Assembly: GCA_035630615.1 (NCBI GenBank)
Contig: DASQKI010000035.1
Span: 1 to 64,000, forward strand
Source of the DNA: DATFRX01 sp035630615
GTDB taxonomy: Bacteria; Actinomycetota; Actinomycetes; Propionibacteriales; Nocardioidaceae
Length of the DNA stretch: 64,000 bases
Direction of reading: 5' to 3'
Of the stretch, positions 26,284-34,431 are shown piece after piece. Below the pieces are notes generated by a model. The model was not told where the DNA came from and ran no database searches. It saw only the letters and a program-made list of their open reading frames with translations. A program made the translations under genes and the position numbers. Every line of letters starts with the position of its first letter. Within the stretch, counting starts at the first letter, position 1.

Positions 26284-26969
26284 AGCAATAGCCACCCACC
26301 GTCGACGTTGAGGTCGATCCCGTTAACCGAGCGGTTGCGCAGCAAGAAGTCCACCGCGTCGACGATGTCGTCCATTGCGACGTTGCGCCCGAGCGGAGTC
26401 CGCGCCTTGACGGCCTCGGTCGCCGCCGCCTTGTCCGACCAGAACGGGCTGTCTCCGACGATCCCCGGATGAATGGCGTTGACCCGCATCGGCGCGAGCT
26501 CCGTCGCGAGCGTGTGCACCAGGCCGCTCACGCCGCCGTTGACGGTCGAGACGGTCGTCGAGCCCGGGTAGGGCCGCTCCTTGGCCAGCCCGCCGAACAG
26601 CACGATCGCCGCCTCGTCGGACATGCGGGGAAGCAGCGTATGGATCACCTCGGTGTAGCCGACGAGCTTCATCGTCACGAGGTGCTGCGCGGCCGCGAGG
26701 TCGTAGTCCTTCGCCGTGTTGGCGTCACGTTCGATCGCAGCGATCACGAGCCCGTCGACGCCGTCGACATCGCGCAGGGCCTCCGCGATCGCCTCCGGTC
26801 GGGACAGCTCGAGATCGATCCCCCGGATGTCGCCGCCGATCTCCTTGGCGACCTCCTCGGCGTGGCCCAGATGGCGGCCGGTGATCACGACCGAGTCGCC
26901 GGCGTCGGCGTACTTCTTCGCGATCTCCCGTCCGATGCCCCGAGTTCCTCCGACGACCAGCAGTGTCAT
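26280..26969 (-). CDS. Short-chain dehydrogenase/reductase lacking the catalytic tyrosine
   Basis: 229 residues. The cofactor motif VGGTRGIGREIAKKY is intact. Where classical enzymes carry S-x12-YxxxK, this protein reads FGGLAKERPYPGS and STVNGGVSGLVHTLATELA, so both Tyr and Lys are absent, as in YxxxK-less SDR relatives. The C-terminus ends VNGIDLNVDGGWLLL. It overlaps both neighbours by four bases. It may be a binding protein, an isomerase-like or divergent reductase; the fold is certain but the activity is not. Confidence 0.85.
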   Translation of the reverse strand: MTLLVVGGTRGIGREIAKKYADAGDSVVITGRHLGHAEEVAKEIGGDIRGIDLELSRPEAIAEALRDVDGVDGLVIAAIERDANTAKDYDLAAAQHLVTMKLVGYTEVIHTLLPRMSDEAAIVLFGGLAKERPYPGSTTVSTVNGGVSGLVHTLATELAPMRVNAIHPGIVGDSPFWSDKAAATEAVKARTPLGRNVAMDDIVDAVDFLLRNRSVNGIDLNVDGGWLLL

Positions 26970-27859
26970 GGCAATACACCTCGTAGGTAGTCCCAGTCAC
27001 GGGCGAAGCGGTAGGAGTGCCGACCGGGCGGCTGCGGCGACTGCGTCTCGAGCCAGCGCAGCGGCCCGTCGCCCAGGTTACGGAAGCCGTGGACGCAGCC
27101 GACCCCGGCCCAGGCGACGTCGCCCGGGCCGCACTCGTACGTCTCGCCGTCCAACCTCACCTCGGCCCTGCCGTCCAGGAAGTAGTACGACTCCTCGAAC
27201 GGATGGTCATGCCCACCGACGACTCCGGCCGGCTCGTACTGCACCATGAACATCGTCGTGAGGTCGGCGCCGAGGTCGGAGTCGATCATCATCTTCACGG
27301 TGATGCCGCTGTAGACGAGCAGGGCGGTCCGCATGCTCGCCGATACCGCGAGCGACGCCTGGTCCTGGCGCCCGACTTCCATGTGCGCCGGCTCGATGTG
27401 GCCGAAGCGGCGTGTCCGCGGGTCGCGCACGTCGACGTCGATCGAGTCGTCGCGGTCCGACAGCTCCGGCACGACAAGGGTGTCGCCGCCGTGCTCTTCC
27501 CTCGGCGCCGGGCCTTGCATCTCGGCCCACCGGACCGGGACGTCGCCGACGTTGCGCCACCGGTGCGGCACGCCGACCGGGAGCAGCGCGTAGTCGCCGG
27601 CGACCATGCGGTAGGAGCCCTCCGCCGTGTCGAGGACGCCAGCGCCGTCGACGACGTAGACGCTCTCCTCGAACGCATGGACATGCGTCGGCAGCGAGCC
27701 ATCGGGGGCGAGGTCACACACCCCGAACCCGGTATGCACAGCACCGTCGGCCTCACCAACCGCATCCCACCGCGAGTACGCGGTCGCCGCCGACGCCCAC
27801 CCTGACGGAGCGAAGAATTCAGCCTGCGCCGCCCGCCGCACCACATGCCGCGCGGTCAC
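26966..27859 (-). CDS. Bicupin protein
   Basis: 297 residues with two cupin domains. The first has HVHAFEESVYVVDG and GDYALLPVGVPHRWRN; the second has HDHPFEESYYFLDG and GDVAWAGVGCVHGFRN, both with intact His-His-Glu...His metal sets. Length and two-domain plan resemble (S)-ureidoglycine aminohydrolase, but the match is general and other bicupin enzymes are possible. GTG 27859 is preceded by GGGGTGG. Fifth gene of the operon, between the amidohydrolase and the SDR. Confidence 0.85.
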   Translation of the reverse strand: MTARHVVRRAAQAEFFAPSGWASAATAYSRWDAVGEADGAVHTGFGVCDLAPDGSLPTHVHAFEESVYVVDGAGVLDTAEGSYRMVAGDYALLPVGVPHRWRNVGDVPVRWAEMQGPAPREEHGGDTLVVPELSDRDDSIDVDVRDPRTRRFGHIEPAHMEVGRQDQASLAVSASMRTALLVYSGITVKMMIDSDLGADLTTMFMVQYEPAGVVGGHDHPFEESYYFLDGRAEVRLDGETYECGPGDVAWAGVGCVHGFRNLGDGPLRWLETQSPQPPGRHSYRFARDWDYLRGVLP

Positions 27860-27884
27860 GACGCCACCCCGCGAGCGCCGGGTG

Positions 27885-29240
27885 TCATTCGGCCGGCTTG
27901 TCCGCGACCGCGCGGAGCAGATAGTCGCTGGAGGCCTGGACATCGGCCCGGGCCTTGTCGACGTCGGCCAGCAGCTTGCCGTCGCGCTTGCGGGCCACGC
28001 CGTTGACGAAGACCGTGTCGACATGCGACACATCCGCGCTCAGCACCACGGCGGCGACCGGGTCGATGACGGGAGCGACCGCGAGCGAGGTCGCGTCGAT
28101 GACCACCACGTCGGCCTGCTTGCCGGGGCTGAGCGACCCGGTGCGGTCCTCGAGCCCAGCCACGTACGCCCCGTCGATCGTCGCGGCCCGCAGCATCTGC
28201 TCGGCGGTCAGGCAGTCCTTCGGCACCTGCTCGTTGGGCTCGTACGCCGCTTCGTGCACTCGGGCGCGGTCGGCGGCGAACGCGGCCCGCATCTGGGTGA
28301 ACATGTCGCCCGGCACGGTCGTCACCACGTCGATCGACAGGCTCGGCCGCAGTCCGTGCTCGATCGCCTTCAGGGTCGGTGGCCAGCCGTGGCCCATCTG
28401 CAGCTCGACCTGCGGCGCGACCGAGATCGTGCCGCCGCTGTCCTTGACCAACTGCCACTCCTCGTCGCTGAAGTGGCAGCAGTGGACGTAGGTCGTGTCC
28501 GAGCCGAGCAGGCCCATGTTGCTGAGCTGCTTGATCATGCCGAACCGACCGGCGAGCCGGCCCATCGCCACGTGCACGGTGATCGGGATGCCGAGCTCGC
28601 GGGCCAGCGCCCACTCGGACCGGACGACGTCTTCCTGGCAGAAGCCAGGCCCGCGGGTGGCGAGGCCCAACGTCAGCAGCCCGTCGTCGGACGAGAAGTA
28701 CGTGTCACGGATCCGGCGTACGTCGTCGCCCGGGATCACGAGCTTGCTGTCGAACCAGTAGTCGGCGAGGGAGGTGTTGGCGCTGCCGTAGGCATAGAGC
28801 GCCCGGATGCCGGTCGCCTGGAGACCGGCGACGGCGGCGTCGGGATGGTCCGGTGTGTTGTTGATGTGCGACCAGTCGACCAACGTGGTGATGCCGGCGT
28901 TGAGGCACTCGAGCGAACCGGCGACGTTGCTCGACCGGACGTCCTCGGGCCGATAGACCGGCGCGAACGTGTCGAGTACCTCGACGAAGTAGTCGTCGAG
29001 CGTGGCGTTGGGCGCGCAGCCGCGGATCGCTGCTTCCCAGGTGTGGCGGTGGGTGTCGACGAACCCCGGGATCACGATTCGGCCGGTTGCGTCGATGACC
29101 TCGGCGTCGACGTCTGCCCCGAGATCGGCTTCGACGGCCGCGATCTTGTCGTCCTCGATCAGGACGTCGCCGGTGGCGAGGTTCCCGATCGAGGGATCCA
29201 TGGTGAGGACGGTCCCTCCCCGGACAACGGTCTTGCTCAT
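27885..29240 (-). CDS. Amidohydrolase (AtzB/SsnA/8-oxoguanine-deaminase type)
   Basis: 451 residues. Metal-site motifs are in order: PGFVDTHRHTWEA, ITVHVAMGRLAG, TYVHCCHFSDEEW and the aspartate in SLSIDVVTTVPGDMF. The N-terminal strand region VVRGGTVLTMDPSIG and the C-terminal LSPGKQADVVVIDA complete the urease-type fold. Relatives deaminate or dechlorinate heterocyclic rings such as guanine derivatives or triazines, which hints at a nitrogen heterocycle or amide as pathway substrate. ATG 29240 follows AGGAGGGAG. Fourth gene of the operon. Confidence 0.87.
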   Translation of the reverse strand: MSKTVVRGGTVLTMDPSIGNLATGDVLIEDDKIAAVEADLGADVDAEVIDATGRIVIPGFVDTHRHTWEAAIRGCAPNATLDDYFVEVLDTFAPVYRPEDVRSSNVAGSLECLNAGITTLVDWSHINNTPDHPDAAVAGLQATGIRALYAYGSANTSLADYWFDSKLVIPGDDVRRIRDTYFSSDDGLLTLGLATRGPGFCQEDVVRSEWALARELGIPITVHVAMGRLAGRFGMIKQLSNMGLLGSDTTYVHCCHFSDEEWQLVKDSGGTISVAPQVELQMGHGWPPTLKAIEHGLRPSLSIDVVTTVPGDMFTQMRAAFAADRARVHEAAYEPNEQVPKDCLTAEQMLRAATIDGAYVAGLEDRTGSLSPGKQADVVVIDATSLAVAPVIDPVAAVVLSADVSHVDTVFVNGVARKRDGKLLADVDKARADVQASSDYLLRAVADKPAE

Positions 29241-29256
29241 ATGCGGCTGCTCCCTC

Positions 29257-30237
29257 CTAGTACGCAACTGGTTTGCGTACTGCTTCGACGACCTTGTCGA
29301 CGGTGGGCATGACGATGTCTTCGAGCGCGTCCGCGAACGGGAGTGGTACGCACTCGGCCGCGACCCGGCGTACCGGGGCGTCCAAGAGCTCGAAGCCTTC
29401 GTCCGCGACGATCGAGGCGAGCGTGCCGCCCCAGCCGCCTTGGTATGGGTTTTCCTCGACGATTACGACGCGTGAGGTGCGCTCGACCGACTCGAGCACA
29501 GTCCGCGCGTCGAGCGGGACCAGGCAGCGCAAGTCGACCACCTCGGCGCTGATGTCGTCCTCGGCGAGTCGCTCGGCGGCCGACAGGGCCATCGGCACGG
29601 TGTAGGCCAGCGCGACCAGCGTCACGTCGCTGCCGGACCGTACGATCGCCGCTTCGCCGAGCGGCACGACATGGTCGGGTGGGGCCGGCTCGCCCTTGCT
29701 CGCGAACAGGCCCTTGTGCTCGAAGAACACCACCGGGTCGTCGCTGCGGATGGCCGACGCCATGAGCCCGACGACGTCGGCGGGCGTCGACGGGGCGGCG
29801 ATCTTGAGCCCCGGAATCGCGAAGGCCCAGTTTTCGGTCGCCTGGGAGTGCTGGGCGCCGAAGCCGAGGCCGCCCCCGTTTGCCGTCCGGATCACCAGCG
29901 GCGCGGTCACCTGACCGCCGGTCATGTAGCGCAGCTTCGGGATCTCGTTGGCCAGATAGTCGTAACAGCAGGCCAGGAAGTCGGAGAACATGATCTCGGC
30001 GACCGGGCGCATGCCGGTCATCGACGCTCCCAGGGCGGCGCCGACGATCGCCTGCTCGGAGATCGGCGTGTCCCACACCCGACCCGGCCCGAACTCCTTG
30101 AACAGCCCGACAGCCGTCTTGAACACACCCTCGGCGGCCCCGATGTCCTCTCCCAGGCACACCACCCGCTTGTCGCGTCGCATCTCGCGGGCGATGCCCT
30201 CGGCCACGGCCTCGCGGTAGGTGGTCAGGTCCGCCAT
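29257..30237 (-). CDS. Thiamine-diphosphate 2-oxoacid/acetoin dehydrogenase E1, beta subunit
   Basis: 326 residues. Landmarks are LGEDIGAAEGVFK at the N-terminus, DTPISEQAIVGAALGASMTG, GGGLGFGAQHSQATENWAF, and the C-terminal transketolase fold with EVVDLRCLVPLDARTVLESV and VIVEENPYQGG. It pairs with the alpha subunit, whose reading frame overlaps this start by 13 bp. No E2 or E3 gene is nearby, so the complex borrows them from elsewhere or the E1 acts with another acceptor, as acetoin dehydrogenases can in vitro. Confidence 0.9.
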   Translation of the reverse strand: MADLTTYREAVAEGIAREMRRDKRVVCLGEDIGAAEGVFKTAVGLFKEFGPGRVWDTPISEQAIVGAALGASMTGMRPVAEIMFSDFLACCYDYLANEIPKLRYMTGGQVTAPLVIRTANGGGLGFGAQHSQATENWAFAIPGLKIAAPSTPADVVGLMASAIRSDDPVVFFEHKGLFASKGEPAPPDHVVPLGEAAIVRSGSDVTLVALAYTVPMALSAAERLAEDDISAEVVDLRCLVPLDARTVLESVERTSRVVIVEENPYQGGWGGTLASIVADEGFELLDAPVRRVAAECVPLPFADALEDIVMPTVDKVVEAVRKPVAY

Positions 30238-31238
30238 GCCGCACCTCCGTCGGCCCACACGTCGGTCAGTGCCTCGGCCGGGTCGGCGTCCGGCGCGGCC
30301 GTCGCCTCCTCGATCGCCGACTCGACGGCGCCGGCGGCCCGCTGCTCGGCCGCCTCGATGTCGTCGCTCGACGCGCCGAGCTCGGCGACGCGGGCGCGGG
30401 CCGAGTCGAGCGGGTCGCGCCGCAGCCACTGCTCGAGTTCGTCGGCCGGACGGTACTTCGCCGGGTCGGTCCGACTGTGCCCGTAGTGCCGGTAGGTCTG
30501 TGCCTCGATCACAGTCGGCCCGTCGCCGAAGCGGGCCCGGTCGGCGGCCGCCGACACCGCGGCGTAGACGACGTCGACGTCGTTGCCGTCGATGACCGCG
30601 GCCGGGATCTGGTGGCCGACCGCGCGATCCGCCGCCGGGTTGGCCACCGACGTCACCGATTGGATCGGGGTGTATTCCATGTAGAAGTTGTTTTCGCAGA
30701 CGAACAGCACCGGGAGCTTCCACACCGCCGCCAGGTTGAGCGACTCGTGGAACGCGCCGATGTTGGTCGCGCCGTCGCCGAAGAACGCGACCGCGACCTG
30801 GTCGGACCCGCGCAGCTTCGCCGACCACGCCGCTCCGCAGGCGATCGGCAGATGCGAACCGACGATCGCGTACGAGCCGAGCATCCCGTGATCGGCCTTG
30901 GTCAGATGCATCGAGCCGCCCTTGGCCTTGTTGAGCCCGGTGGACTTGCTCATCAGCTCGGCCAGACACTCCGTCGGTGTGGCGCCGCGCGCCATCGCGT
31001 GATGGTGCCCGCGGTAGGTCGCGAACACGTAGTCGTCATCGCGGAGCGCCTCACTCGCGCCCACGGCGATCGCCTCCTGACCGGCCGCCAGGTGGGTGGT
31101 GCCCTTGACGAGTCCTCGGAGGAACAAGTCGTGGGCGGCCTTCTCGACGCCGCGAATAACCCGCATCCGCTCGTACGCTCGCAGCAGGCCCTCGACACCG
31201 AGCGTCGGCGTCGCGGCCGGCTCGGGCGAGGCGGTCAC
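30225..31238 (-). CDS. Thiamine-diphosphate 2-oxoacid/acetoin dehydrogenase E1, alpha subunit
   Basis: 337 residues. The thiamine-diphosphate motif runs from FFGDGATNIGAFHES to CENNFYMEY, the GDG-x(about 26)-NN form. Other family parts are TTHLAAGQEAIAVG, YRGHHHAMARGA, KGGSMHLTKAD and TYRHYGHSRTDP. GTG 31238 overlaps the M24 stop as GTGA. With the beta subunit it would decarboxylate a 2-oxoacid or acetoin-like compound produced by the operon. Confidence 0.9.
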   Translation of the reverse strand: MTASPEPAATPTLGVEGLLRAYERMRVIRGVEKAAHDLFLRGLVKGTTHLAAGQEAIAVGASEALRDDDYVFATYRGHHHAMARGATPTECLAELMSKSTGLNKAKGGSMHLTKADHGMLGSYAIVGSHLPIACGAAWSAKLRGSDQVAVAFFGDGATNIGAFHESLNLAAVWKLPVLFVCENNFYMEYTPIQSVTSVANPAADRAVGHQIPAAVIDGNDVDVVYAAVSAAADRARFGDGPTVIEAQTYRHYGHSRTDPAKYRPADELEQWLRRDPLDSARARVAELGASSDDIEAAEQRAAGAVESAIEEATAAPDADPAEALTDVWADGGAAWRT

Positions 31239-32602
31239 GACGACTCGCCTCGGCCGGCGGCGGTGTTGAGGTGCGACTGCGACTCGCGCAGCGTGTCGAG
31301 CTGACCGCCGACGGTCCAGTACTTGCGACCGGCGACGAGAAGCTCCTCGGCCGGAAACTTCGTGATCACCTCGCACCCATCGGCGGTCACCACGACCTCC
31401 TCCTCGATCCGGGCCGCGGACCACCCGTCGGCGGCCGGCCAGTAGGTCTCGAGCGCGAAGACCATGCCCTCTTCGAGCTCCTCGGGGTGCTCAAGCGACA
31501 CGAGCCGGCTGAAGATCGGTTTCTCCCAGATGGCGAGGCCGACGCCGTGGCCGTACTGCAGGGCGAAGGCCGCCTCCTCGTCGGGAAAGCCGAACTCCTC
31601 GGCGCGCGGCCACAGCTGCACGATGTCACCGGTCGTGACACCGGGCTTGACCATCGCGATCGCGGAGTCCATGTATTCGCGGCAGCGGGTGTAGGCGTCG
31701 CGCTGCGCGACCGAGGCGCTGCCGACGGCGAACGTCCGGTAGTAGCACGTGCGATAGCCGAGATGGCTGTGCAGGATGTCGAAGAACGCCGGGTCGCCGG
31801 GCCGGATCACTCGGTCGCTGTAGACGTGCGGATGCGGCGAGCAGCGCTCCCCCGAGATGGCGTTGACGCCCTCGACGTACTCGCTGCCAAGGCTGTAGAG
31901 CACGTCGGCGACCAGCCCGACCGCCTCGTTCTCGCGTACGCCCGGCTTGAGGAACGCGTAGAGCTCGTCGTAGGCGGCGTCGACCATCGAGCAGGCCTGG
32001 GCCAACAGTGAGATCTCGTCTGGCGTCTTGATCCGGCGCGCCTCGAGAAAGACCTGCTGGCCGTCGACGACGTCGAGTCCCTCGGCCTTGAGGGCGGCCA
32101 GGATCGGCATCTCGACGACGTCGACGCCGACCGGGTCGTCGGCGAGGCCGTGCTCGCGGAGCAGTGTCGCGACTTTGCGGGCGACCTCCTCGGCGATGCC
32201 GGCGTCCGGGTGAAAGGCGCCGCGCAGTGTCGAGATGCCGGCCCGGGCGCCGGACCGACCGGCGCGCGCCGCGTCAGACGGCTCGGTGCTGCCCTCGGGC
32301 CGCTCGTAGTCGAGCCACGGGTTGTAGAGCTGGTGGTGCTTGGCGGCCGAGCCGAAGTCCCACTCGACCGGCTGCCCACCGCGCGGCAGCACGGCGAACC
32401 GAATCAGCTTGTCCATCGCCCAGGTGCCGATGTGGGTCGACGTCATGTAGCGCAGATTGGAGAAGTCGAACGACAGCAACGAGCCGAGCTCGGACCGCTC
32501 GAGCTGGTCGTTGAGGCGCCGCAGTCGCTGCGTGCGGAGTCGCTCGAGGTCGACGCGCTCCTCCCAGTCGACCGCGTTCGGACCGTAGGTTCGGATCGCC
32601 AT
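31235..32602 (-). CDS. M24-fold protein related to creatinase and DMSP lyase DddP, metal ligands partly lost
   Basis: 455 residues. An N-terminal creatinase_N domain (LGSLLSFDFSNLRYMTSTHI) is followed by the pita-bread domain. In M24 peptidases five residues bind two metals. Here the first Asp is kept in PAFFDILHSHLG, but the second Asp position is lost (YRTCYYRTF). The His in YGHGVGLAIWEKP and the two Glu in FALETYWP and RIEEEVVV remain. The loss suggests a non-peptidase activity like creatinase. Length and N-terminal layout resemble DddP. ATG 32602 has AAGGTG upstream. First gene of the operon. Confidence 0.82.
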   Translation of the reverse strand: MAIRTYGPNAVDWEERVDLERLRTQRLRRLNDQLERSELGSLLSFDFSNLRYMTSTHIGTWAMDKLIRFAVLPRGGQPVEWDFGSAAKHHQLYNPWLDYERPEGSTEPSDAARAGRSGARAGISTLRGAFHPDAGIAEEVARKVATLLREHGLADDPVGVDVVEMPILAALKAEGLDVVDGQQVFLEARRIKTPDEISLLAQACSMVDAAYDELYAFLKPGVRENEAVGLVADVLYSLGSEYVEGVNAISGERCSPHPHVYSDRVIRPGDPAFFDILHSHLGYRTCYYRTFAVGSASVAQRDAYTRCREYMDSAIAMVKPGVTTGDIVQLWPRAEEFGFPDEEAAFALQYGHGVGLAIWEKPIFSRLVSLEHPEELEEGMVFALETYWPAADGWSAARIEEEVVVTADGCEVITKFPAEELLVAGRKYWTVGGQLDTLRESQSHLNTAAGRGESS

Positions 32603-32673
32603 GCTGAACACCTTCGCCGACAGTGTTGAGTAAAAGTTACGGCGCCGGAGCGCATCTGGCTAGACGCTCCGGC

Positions 32674-32736
32674 CGCCGAGTGGCGCACGGTTGTCGCCAG
32701 CGGGACGCTCCGGCGACAACGGTGCGCCACTCGGCG
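32674..32736. terminator. 25-bp stem-loop after the XRE-cupin gene
   Basis: CGCCGAGTGGCGCACGGTTG and TCGCC (32674-32698) pair with 32712-32736 with one mismatch around a 13-nt loop. The outer GCCGAGTGGCGCA arm is shared with the element at 5978. Confidence 0.7.
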
Positions 32737-33387
32737 TCAGTCTTGGACGACGGCCCAGATGCCGACGGCGGGGATCTCACCGTCGTTGCGATAGCGATGC
32801 GGCGTACTCGACGGGAACGACACGGCGTCTCCGGCGCCGAGCTCGTGCTCGGTGAAACCCAGCGTGACGACGAGGGCTCCGGACAGGAGATAGCCGTATT
32901 CGTCGCCGGGATGCCGCATCAGCTGACCGGTGCTGGACGAGCTGCCGCCCGGCGCGTAGGTCACGAGCATGAAGTCGACCTTCGCACCGGCGGTCCGACC
33001 GAGACGCTCCCACGTGACACCGGAGTCGAGCTCGAGAACCTCCCGCTCCTGTGGGCGAATCAGCGGCCCCAGCGCCACGTCGGTCGCGGCCGACGCGGCC
33101 AGCGCCTCGGCGACCGACGGCAGCCGCCCGACGGGACCCGGGACAGCGTCGGCCATGGTCTCGACGGTCGCACCGGCCCCGGTGTCGAACACGTCCTCGA
33201 CGGAGATGCCCAGCGCCTGCGTGATCGCATAGAGCGTGCTCACCGAGGGACGGCTCCGCCCGTTCTCGATCTGCGAGATCAGGCTGGCAGATACGCCGAC
33301 GTCGCGAGCCAACTGCCGCACCGACCGACCGGTGCGCAACCGCTCCTCGCGGATCCGCTCGCCGACCGGCGGGATGCTGCCTGTCAT
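32737..33387 (-). CDS. XRE-family regulator with C-terminal cupin sensor
   Basis: 216 residues. The helix-turn-helix at about 8-65 reads IREERLRTGRSVRQLARDVG, SASLISQIENGRSRPSVSTL. A cupin domain follows at about 135-210: MRHPGDEYGYLLSGAL and SFPSSTPHRYRN. Such regulators sense small metabolites and usually control the adjacent catabolic operon, here the seven genes starting at 32602. ATG 33387 is 6 nt after TACGAT and is probably leaderless. Confidence 0.9.
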   Translation of the reverse strand: MTGSIPPVGERIREERLRTGRSVRQLARDVGVSASLISQIENGRSRPSVSTLYAITQALGISVEDVFDTGAGATVETMADAVPGPVGRLPSVAEALAASAATDVALGPLIRPQEREVLELDSGVTWERLGRTAGAKVDFMLVTYAPGGSSSSTGQLMRHPGDEYGYLLSGALVVTLGFTEHELGAGDAVSFPSSTPHRYRNDGEIPAVGIWAVVQD

Positions 33388-33393
33388 GGGCTG

Positions 33394-33399
33394 ATCGTA
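33394..33399 (-). promoter_or_regulatory. -10 element TACGAT, leaderless promoter of the XRE-cupin gene
   Basis: On the minus strand TACGAT is followed by CAGCCC and ATG 33387, with no ribosome site. Confidence 0.55.
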
Positions 33400-33477
33400 C
33401 AGCGACACTGAACGACGCTCCGACGTCGACGGCAGGGCACGGCACACGATGGCCGGTAGACATGGCACGATCGTCCC

Positions 33478-34431
33478 GTGACGTTGATCGCCACCCGCGA
33501 CCTCACCAAGACCTTCCCGCAGGTCACCGCACTCGACAGCTTGACGATCGATGTCGAGGCCGGCGTGACCGGGCTCGTTGGTGCCAACGGCGCCGGCAAG
33601 TCCACCCTGATCAAGATTCTGCTCGGCCTGCTTCCGGCGACGTCGGGTAGCGCGTCCGTGCTCGGGCTGGACGTGGCGCGAGAGGGCACCCAGATCCGCG
33701 CCCAGGTCGGCTACATGCCCGAGCACGACTGCCTTCCCCCCGACGTCTCTGCCACCGAGCTAGTTGTGCACCTGGCCCGGATCTCCGGACTGCCGCCGGA
33801 TGCCGCCCGCGAGCGCTCCGCGGACATCCTGCGCCACGTCGGCCTCGCCGAGGAGCGCTATCGGCCGATCGGCGGCTACTCCACCGGCATGCGGCAGCGG
33901 GTCAAGCTCGCGCAGGCCATCGTGCACGACCCCGAGCTCGTCTTCCTCGACGAGCCGACCAACGGACTCGATCCCCTCGGCCGCGACGACATGCTGGCGC
34001 TGATCCGACGCATCGGCAGCGAGTTCGGCATCGCCGTGCTGGTCACGTCGCACCTGCTCGGCGAGCTCGAGCGGACCAGCGACAACATCGTCGTCATCGA
34101 CGCGGGCCGCCTGCTGCGTGCATCCTCGACCGCCGACTTCACCCAGACCACCGGCATCCTGACTGTCGAGGTCCAGGATCTAGTCGGCGGCGCCAGCCCG
34201 CGAGACCGACTCGGTCAGGCCCTCGCCGAGAAGGACCTACGGGTGACCCCTGGAGCCGCCGGCGTGCTGCGGGTCGAGATCGTCGACGAGTCGACGTACG
34301 ACATCGTGCGCGACGTCGTGGCGGAGCTCGGCCTGGGCCTCGTCCGCCTGCAGCAGGCACGGCACCGAATCGAGGACATCTTCACCGCCGACATGGCCAC
34401 GGAAGGAGCGCCGCATGGCGATCCCGCCTGA
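33478..34431 (+). CDS. ABC transporter ATP-binding protein (first pair)
   Basis: 317 residues. Walker A VGANGAGKSTLI, signature GGYSTGMRQRVKLAQAI, Walker B LVFLDEPTNGLDP, H-loop VTSHLLGELER. The signature is STGMRQ in place of LSGGQ, a form found in the YhaQ/NatA branch. A C-terminal domain of about 90 residues follows. GTG 33478 is the start; CACGAT lies 6 nt upstream. The end overlaps the permease frame by 17 bp. It belongs to a four-gene unit with two ATPase-permease pairs. Confidence 0.88.
   Translation: MTLIATRDLTKTFPQVTALDSLTIDVEAGVTGLVGANGAGKSTLIKILLGLLPATSGSASVLGLDVAREGTQIRAQVGYMPEHDCLPPDVSATELVVHLARISGLPPDAARERSADILRHVGLAEERYRPIGGYSTGMRQRVKLAQAIVHDPELVFLDEPTNGLDPLGRDDMLALIRRIGSEFGIAVLVTSHLLGELERTSDNIVVIDAGRLLRASSTADFTQTTGILTVEVQDLVGGASPRDRLGQALAEKDLRVTPGAAGVLRVEIVDESTYDIVRDVVAELGLGLVRLQQARHRIEDIFTADMATEGAPHGDPA

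Noticed and set aside
26966..27859. Naming the bicupin (S)-ureidoglycine aminohydrolase
   Set aside because: The two-cupin plan fits, but there are no allantoin-pathway genes beside it and cupin motifs alone do not decide.
31235..32602. Calling the M24 protein a DMSP lyase (dddP)
   Set aside because: The length and N-terminal half are similar, but ligand aspartates kept in DddP are changed here, so the specific name is not supported.
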